Source of the DNA: DRVP01 sp964604045
Lineage (GTDB): Archaea > Thermoproteota > Bathyarchaeia > Bathyarchaeales > Bathycorpusculaceae
DNA length: 41,237 nt
Reading direction: 5' to 3'
Assembly (NCBI GenBank): GCA_964604045.1
Contig: CAZRXM010000004.1
Coordinates: 1-41,237 of the forward strand
Part shown: positions 37,544 to 41,237 of the stretch, one piece after another
How positions within the stretch are numbered: the first letter of the stretch is position 1
How the letters are laid out: each line of letters begins with the position of its first letter
Position numbers and translations under genes: made by a program
Notes under the pieces: generated by a model
What the model saw: the letters and a program-made list of their open reading frames with translations, nothing else
Told to the model about the DNA's origin: nothing
The model's database searches: none

Positions 37544-38074
37544 GTGTATAGGGTGGATGTTTTCGAAGCCATTAAGGGGCGACGCAGCATACGAGCATAC
37601 AAAGCGGTTGACGTCTCAGAGGAAACCGTGGAGAAACTTATAGATGCAGCCAGATGGGCTCCCTCAGCTGGAAACCTTCAGCCCTGGGAATTTATTGTTG
37701 TGCGGAACCCTGAAACAAAGAGGAGGTTGGCTGAAGCCGCCTTGGGGCAGTCTTTCATCGAAGAGGCTCCGGTGGTTATTGTTGTTTGCGCAGACGAGGA
37801 ACGTTCCGCCAGCGGTTACGGTGTGAGGGGGAGAACCCTTTACTGCATACAGGACACGTCTGCAGCCATACAGAACATCCATTTAGCTGCTTACGCCCTC
37901 GGTTTGGGCACATGCTGGGTTGGAGCCTTCAGAGAAAATGAAGCCAAAAAAATCCTAAATATTCCCGACGGCGTGAGGCCTGTGGCCATAATTCCAGTGG
38001 GCTTTCCAGCTGAGTCCCCTCCGCCCAGAAGTAGAAGACCATTGAAGCAGATAATTCACTATGAGAAATTCTAG
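37544..38074 (+). CDS. Nitroreductase-family flavoprotein
   Basis: The product is about 176 residues from GTG 37544 (VYRVDVFEAIKGRRSIRAYK). It has the nitroreductase FMN-binding pattern: RRSIRAY near the N-terminus, AARWAPSAGNLQPWEFIVVR, QDTSAAIQNIHLAAYALGLG, TCWVGAF and IPVGFPAESPP. These enzymes use FMN with NAD(P)H or related donors; electron acceptor unknown. An upstream frame is open to 37340 but TAAGTTTTATCAG (about 37499-37511) looks like the TATA box, which puts the start at 37544 or the GTG at 37553. The gene is divergent from the NIF3-like gene and precedes the creatininase-family gene by 5 bp, so the two are probably co-transcribed. Confidence 0.88.
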   Translation: MYRVDVFEAIKGRRSIRAYKAVDVSEETVEKLIDAARWAPSAGNLQPWEFIVVRNPETKRRLAEAALGQSFIEEAPVVIVVCADEERSASGYGVRGRTLYCIQDTSAAIQNIHLAAYALGLGTCWVGAFRENEAKKILNIPDGVRPVAIIPVGFPAESPPPRSRRPLKQIIHYEKF

Positions 38075-38079
38075 GCGGC

Positions 38080-38853
38080 GTGAATTCTTTGAAAATCCGA
38101 AGCTACTATATGGGCGAGCTCACATGGGTTGACGTCAAGGAATTCCTCAAGAAACATAAAACCGTCATAGTTCCAGTTGGAAGCTGCGAGCAGCATGGGC
38201 CGCACCTCCCCCTAGACACGGATGCCTACGACGCTTTTTGGCTTTCCTTGAAGGCTGCTGAAAAAGCCCAATGTGCCCTCGTTGCTCCACCAATCTACTA
38301 CGGCGTTTCGTTGCACCATATGGATTTTCCAGGAACAATAACGCTTAGCCCCCAAACTTTGGAACAAACGGCATATGAGATAGGCCTAAGCTTAACAGAA
38401 CACGGTTTCAAGAGAATCCTCTTTGAAAATGGTCATGGCGGAAACATCCCGGCCCTGGAAGCGGCGGCCCAAAGGATAAAAATTGAAACAGACGCTTTTG
38501 TAGTGATTGACACGGTCAGCCTAATACCCGACTTCATAGAGCAAAACATAGAGACGCCCTATGACGCTCACGCCGGAGAATTTGAAACATCCACAACCCT
38601 AGCGAACCGCGAACACGCCGTAGTCAAAGAGCGAATAACAAAGCCAAAACTAGGCCTTCCAAAATCAAAATACACAAAAATCGGGCTGAAGGAGGCGGGG
38701 CCAAAAGTTTCGTGGGCCTTCCGGACAAAAGAGATAAGTGACACGGGCGTCATAGGCGACCCAACAAAAGCTTCAAAAGAAAAGGGCGAAAAAGCCTGGC
38801 AGCTCGCCATAGAAAGGCTAGCGGAACTTTTAAAAGAGCTAGATAGCATGTAA
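38080..38853 (+). CDS. Creatininase-family amidohydrolase
   Basis: The 257-residue protein has the family's metal-binding signature: IVPVGSCEQHGPHLPLDTDA (residues about 30-49), SLHHMDFPGTITL, FENGHGGNIPALEAAA and DAHAGEFETST. Family members include creatinine amidohydrolase and the archaeal FAPy deformylase ArfB of riboflavin/F420 synthesis; in an archaeon the second is a reasonable guess, but no active-site residue separates the two here. The start follows nitroreductase by 5 bp, with GGCGTGAATTC just before the TTG/ATG region, suggesting a shared transcript. It ends before the HEPN gene. Confidence 0.82.
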   Translation: MNSLKIRSYYMGELTWVDVKEFLKKHKTVIVPVGSCEQHGPHLPLDTDAYDAFWLSLKAAEKAQCALVAPPIYYGVSLHHMDFPGTITLSPQTLEQTAYEIGLSLTEHGFKRILFENGHGGNIPALEAAAQRIKIETDAFVVIDTVSLIPDFIEQNIETPYDAHAGEFETSTTLANREHAVVKERITKPKLGLPKSKYTKIGLKEAGPKVSWAFRTKEISDTGVIGDPTKASKEKGEKAWQLAIERLAELLKELDSM

Positions 38854-38882
38854 AACGCGAAAAGGGTGGGTTTAGAGTTTTC

Positions 38883-39284
38883 ATGAGCAACTTGGAAGAG
38901 GGTTTAAGGTGGCTGGATCAGGCGGAGGCTGATTTTAAAACGGCTAAAGATTGCCTAGAGGACGGAAACTATTATGCCAGCGCCTTCTTCGCCCAACAGT
39001 CCGCCGAAAAAGCATTAAAAGGTTTCTTATACTGGAAAGGTTACAGAGCTCTCATAACACATTCAGTCATGGAACTTCTTGAGGAAGCTTCAAAAATCGA
39101 GAAAACCTTCGCGAATCTAATCGATTATGGCAGGGAGCTTGACAAACATTATATTGGTTCAAGATACCCCAACTTTTATCCAAAAGGCCCCGCATACAAA
39201 TATTATACGGAGGAAACGGCCCGGAAATGCTTAAGCTACGCAGAATCAATATTGAAAGAAGTGAAGAAGTTTTTGAAAAGGTAA
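38883..39284 (+). CDS. HEPN-domain protein, likely toxin of a HEPN-MNT pair
   Basis: The 133-residue protein has the HEPN pattern: GLRWLDQAEADFKTAKDCLE, then NYYASAFFAQQSAEKALKGF, and the motif Rx4H formed by Arg55 and His60 (YRALITHSVMELLEEA). In active HEPN toxins this Arg-His pair is the ribonuclease site. The following gene encodes a minimal nucleotidyltransferase and overlaps it by 58 bp, the arrangement typical of HEPN-MNT toxin-antitoxin systems, in which the MNT partner adds nucleotides to the HEPN protein. Start is an ATG about 30 bp after the creatininase-family gene. Confidence 0.85.
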   Translation: MSNLEEGLRWLDQAEADFKTAKDCLEDGNYYASAFFAQQSAEKALKGFLYWKGYRALITHSVMELLEEASKIEKTFANLIDYGRELDKHYIGSRYPNFYPKGPAYKYYTEETARKCLSYAESILKEVKKFLKR

Positions 39285-39595
39285 AGGCTTATGTTAACAA
39301 GGTGGTCAAACATCTCAATCCCAAACTTGTAATTCTTTTCGGCTCTTTTGCCTCTGGTGATATAAATGAAGGCTCAGATGTTGATATTCTGGTGGTGGCA
39401 GACTTTAAGGAAGACTTTTTGCAGCGGATAGGGACCTTGATGAAGCTTAACACCTTCGGTATACCGGTTGAGCCTTTAGGCTACACGCCGGAAGAGTTTG
39501 AGGCCATGAAAAGGGATGGAAACCCCTTCGTACTGGAAGTTTTAGGTAAAGGTAAAATTCTTTACAATGCGGAAACTTCGGATGGTCAAACTTAA
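39227..39595 (+). CDS. MNT-type nucleotidyltransferase, likely antitoxin of the HEPN-MNT pair
   Basis: The 122-residue protein has the minimal nucleotidyltransferase signature LFGSFASGDINEGSDVDILV (Gly39, Ser40, Asp51, Asp53). The pair of Asp bind metal and ATP. The ATG at 39227 gives a 58-bp overlap with the HEPN gene and has GGAGG at about 39209 as ribosome binding site; an internal GTG near 39302 would be too close to the active site. The two products probably form a complex in which MNT keeps the HEPN ribonuclease inactive. The C-terminus (PVEPLGYTPEEFEAMKRDGN) is typical of the family. Confidence 0.85.
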   Translation: MLKLRRINIERSEEVFEKVKAYVNKVVKHLNPKLVILFGSFASGDINEGSDVDILVVADFKEDFLQRIGTLMKLNTFGIPVEPLGYTPEEFEAMKRDGNPFVLEVLGKGKILYNAETSDGQT

Positions 39596-39634
39596 TATAG
39601 CCGGCTGGTTCTATCACCCTCTTGAGGAGTCGTT

Positions 39635-41237
39635 TTGCTGTACTCTGATATTGCCGAAGTTTACGAGAAAATTGAGGCTACAACGAAGAGGCTTGAGATG
39701 ACCGACTTGCTAGTAGGTTTGCTGAGAAAAACCCCCAAGGAGTTAATTGACAAAGTTGTTTACTTAACGCAGGGGAAAATTTACCCAGATTTTGTTAAGC
39801 TTGAAATAGGTGTGGCTGAAAGGCTCGCCATAAAGGCTCTAGCCCACGCCTCCGGCTGGCCTGAAAGCGAAATCGAGGAGGACTTGAAGAAGACTGGCGA
39901 TATAGGCGAGACGGCCCAAAACTTCATTGCGAGGAAAAAGCAGTTGACTTTTTTCCGAAAACCGTTGACGGTGCAGAGGGTTTACGAAACCTTTGACAAA
40001 ATGGCAAGGGCCTCCGGTCCAGGGGCCATCGACGCAAAGGTGACGCTTTTAGCTGGGCTTTTGGCCGACGCCACCCCGAAAGAAGCCAAGTATATAATGC
40101 GTACAGTCACTGGAAACCTTCGTTTGGGCATTGCGGACATGACTGTGCTGGACGCTTTAGCCATAGCTTATGGCGGCGGCAAAGAAACCCGCGAACTGGT
40201 GGAACGCGCCTATAACATTTCATCAGACCTTGGAAGGGTTGCCAAAGTCCTAGCAGAGGAAGGTCTTGAAGGTGTTGAGAAGTTTAAGGTTGTTGTGGGC
40301 AACCCTATAAGGCCTATGCTCGCTGAGAGGCTTTCTTCGCCGGAGGAAATTCTCGAAAAGCTCGGCGGGAAATGTGTGGCTGAATATAAGTATGACGGTG
40401 AACGCATCCAGGCCCACAAAAGGGGAGACGAGGTAATCCTTTTCTCGAGGAGGCTTGAGGATATCTCGGACCAGTATCCGGACGCCATTGAACTTTTGAG
40501 GCGGCATGTTTTGGCCAAAGAGGCCATTGTGGAGGGCGAGTGTGTAGCCGTAAACCCCGACACAGGCGAGATGATGCCTTTTCAGGAGCTTATGCACCGC
40601 CGGCGCAAGTACGGCATTGAAAAGGCCGTGGAGGAATACCCCGTATCGCTTTTCATGTTCGACGCCCTATATGTCGACGGAAAAGACTTAACCCTCGAAC
40701 CCTACCCTGTCCGGCGGAAAACCCTCGAAAGCATAGTCCAAGAGGGTGAAAGAATAAAAATTGCCAAATCCATCACCACGGGCGAAGTCAAGGAACTCGA
40801 AAACTTCTTCCTAGAAGCCATTGAAAACGGCTGCGAAGGCCTCATGTGCAAGTCCACAGCCCAGGACTCTGTATACCAGGCGGGTGCAAGGGGCTGGCTC
40901 TGGATAAAATACAAACGCGACTATAAAAGCGAAATGACAGACACCGTCGACCTAGTCGTGGTAGGCGCCTTCCACGGACGCGGAAAACGCGCAGGAACCT
41001 ACGGTGCACTGCTTCTGGCAGCCTACAACCCAGAAAACGACACCTTTGAAACCGTATGCAAGTGCGGAACGGGCTTCACAGACGAAGACTTGGCGAAACT
41101 GCCAGAAATGATGAAGAAACACGTCACACCCCATAAACACCCAAGAGTAAACTCCCTAATAGAGGCAGACGTGTGGTTTGAACCAAAAGTGGTCATTGAA
41201 GTTTTGGGTGCGGAAATAACCTTAAGCCCCATCCATA
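39635..41237 (+). CDS. lig: ATP-dependent DNA ligase, C-terminal end beyond the window
   Basis: The visible 534 residues cover most of an archaeal replicative ligase. An N-terminal DNA-binding domain (residues 1-215) is followed by the nucleotidyltransferase core with motif I AEYKYDGERIQAHK (adenylated Lys252), motif III-type LFMFDALYVDG, motif IV IENGCEGLMCK and motif V RGWLWIKYKRDY. The start of the OB-fold follows (DTVDLVVVGAFHGRGKRAGT). The enzyme seals nicks in replication and repair. The start is TTG 39635, where GAGGAG lies nine bases upstream. The last part of the OB-fold, roughly 60 residues, lies past the window. Confidence 0.95.
   Translation, partial: MLYSDIAEVYEKIEATTKRLEMTDLLVGLLRKTPKELIDKVVYLTQGKIYPDFVKLEIGVAERLAIKALAHASGWPESEIEEDLKKTGDIGETAQNFIARKKQLTFFRKPLTVQRVYETFDKMARASGPGAIDAKVTLLAGLLADATPKEAKYIMRTVTGNLRLGIADMTVLDALAIAYGGGKETRELVERAYNISSDLGRVAKVLAEEGLEGVEKFKVVVGNPIRPMLAERLSSPEEILEKLGGKCVAEYKYDGERIQAHKRGDEVILFSRRLEDISDQYPDAIELLRRHVLAKEAIVEGECVAVNPDTGEMMPFQELMHRRRKYGIEKAVEEYPVSLFMFDALYVDGKDLTLEPYPVRRKTLESIVQEGERIKIAKSITTGEVKELENFFLEAIENGCEGLMCKSTAQDSVYQAGARGWLWIKYKRDYKSEMTDTVDLVVVGAFHGRGKRAGTYGALLLAAYNPENDTFETVCKCGTGFTDEDLAKLPEMMKKHVTPHKHPRVNSLIEADVWFEPKVVIEVLGAEITLSPIH

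Noticed and set aside
1..41237. CRISPR array, insertion sequence, integrase or rRNA genes
   Set aside because: I saw no regularly spaced repeats, transposase motifs, terminal repeats or rRNA sequence.

Overview
The window comes from an archaeon, most likely a Bathyarchaeia-type (TACK) lineage assembled from metagenomic data. Archaeal markers visible in the sequence are sn-glycerol-1-phosphate dehydrogenase (archaeal lipid stereochemistry), a proteasome beta subunit followed directly by the termination nuclease aCPSF1/FttA, an Sm-like protein followed by ribosomal protein L37e, a stand-alone S10, the tRNA-splicing endonuclease EndA, Mre11-Rad50, an archaeal ATP-dependent DNA ligase, an archaeal SepF, and a tRNA-Gly gene with encoded CCA and an upstream TATA box. 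Promoters look archaeal (TATA boxes about 25 nt before the inferred start), GTG and TTG starts are common, and strong GGAGGTG-like ribosome binding sites occur in several operons. A 100-base run of N (36941-37040), with frameshifts on both sides, marks a scaffold join.

Layout. 35-1749: a three-gene unit of one coiled-coil protein and two roadblock/LC7-like proteins. 1824-4893: a small winged-helix protein, inositol-monophosphatase-type phosphatase, COG1407 phosphoesterase, Hsp20 and a SWIM zinc-finger protein. 4938-6935: a 38-residue membrane microprotein, a tandem DUF131 pair and a DUF401 permease. 6960-9814: a deoxyribosyltransferase-like protein, a complete RsmH (normally bacterial), a small membrane protein, an MscS channel and tRNA-Gly(GCC). 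10022-13009: an rRNA/tRNA m5C methyltransferase, a PUA-like protein, a decayed SDR oxidoreductase and HisRS. 13033-16110: mtnA-endA (operon with hisS), an endonuclease III-like protein and a GfcR-type PRTase regulator. 16207-20753: HtrA, MFS transporter, fRMsr, FKBP and G1PDH. 20920-24965: psmB-fttA, sepF, a PUA protein and lsm-rpl37e. 24975-32474: an unknown protein, HAD phosphatase, S10, an AN1/M50 protease fusion, mre11-rad50, a DMT permease and a helical orphan. 32476-36713: a probable eL22 ribosomal protein, a DUF47 protein-ABC ATPase-fused permease operon and a membrane protein. 36771-41237: a broken NIF3-family gene, nitroreductase, creatininase-family hydrolase, HEPN-MNT pair and the first 1.6 kb of DNA ligase.

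Most of the window is housekeeping: translation and rRNA/tRNA maturation, protein quality control (Hsp20, FKBP, HtrA, proteasome, M50 protease), DNA repair and membrane transport. The points that stand out are the roadblock gene triad, a eukaryote-type L22e, a bacterial-type RsmH, an EndA whose usual catalytic histidine is replaced, an AN1 zinc finger fused to a site-2 protease, a DUF47 protein coupled to an ABC importer lacking a binding protein, and the repeated overlap of convergent genes at their 3' ends.
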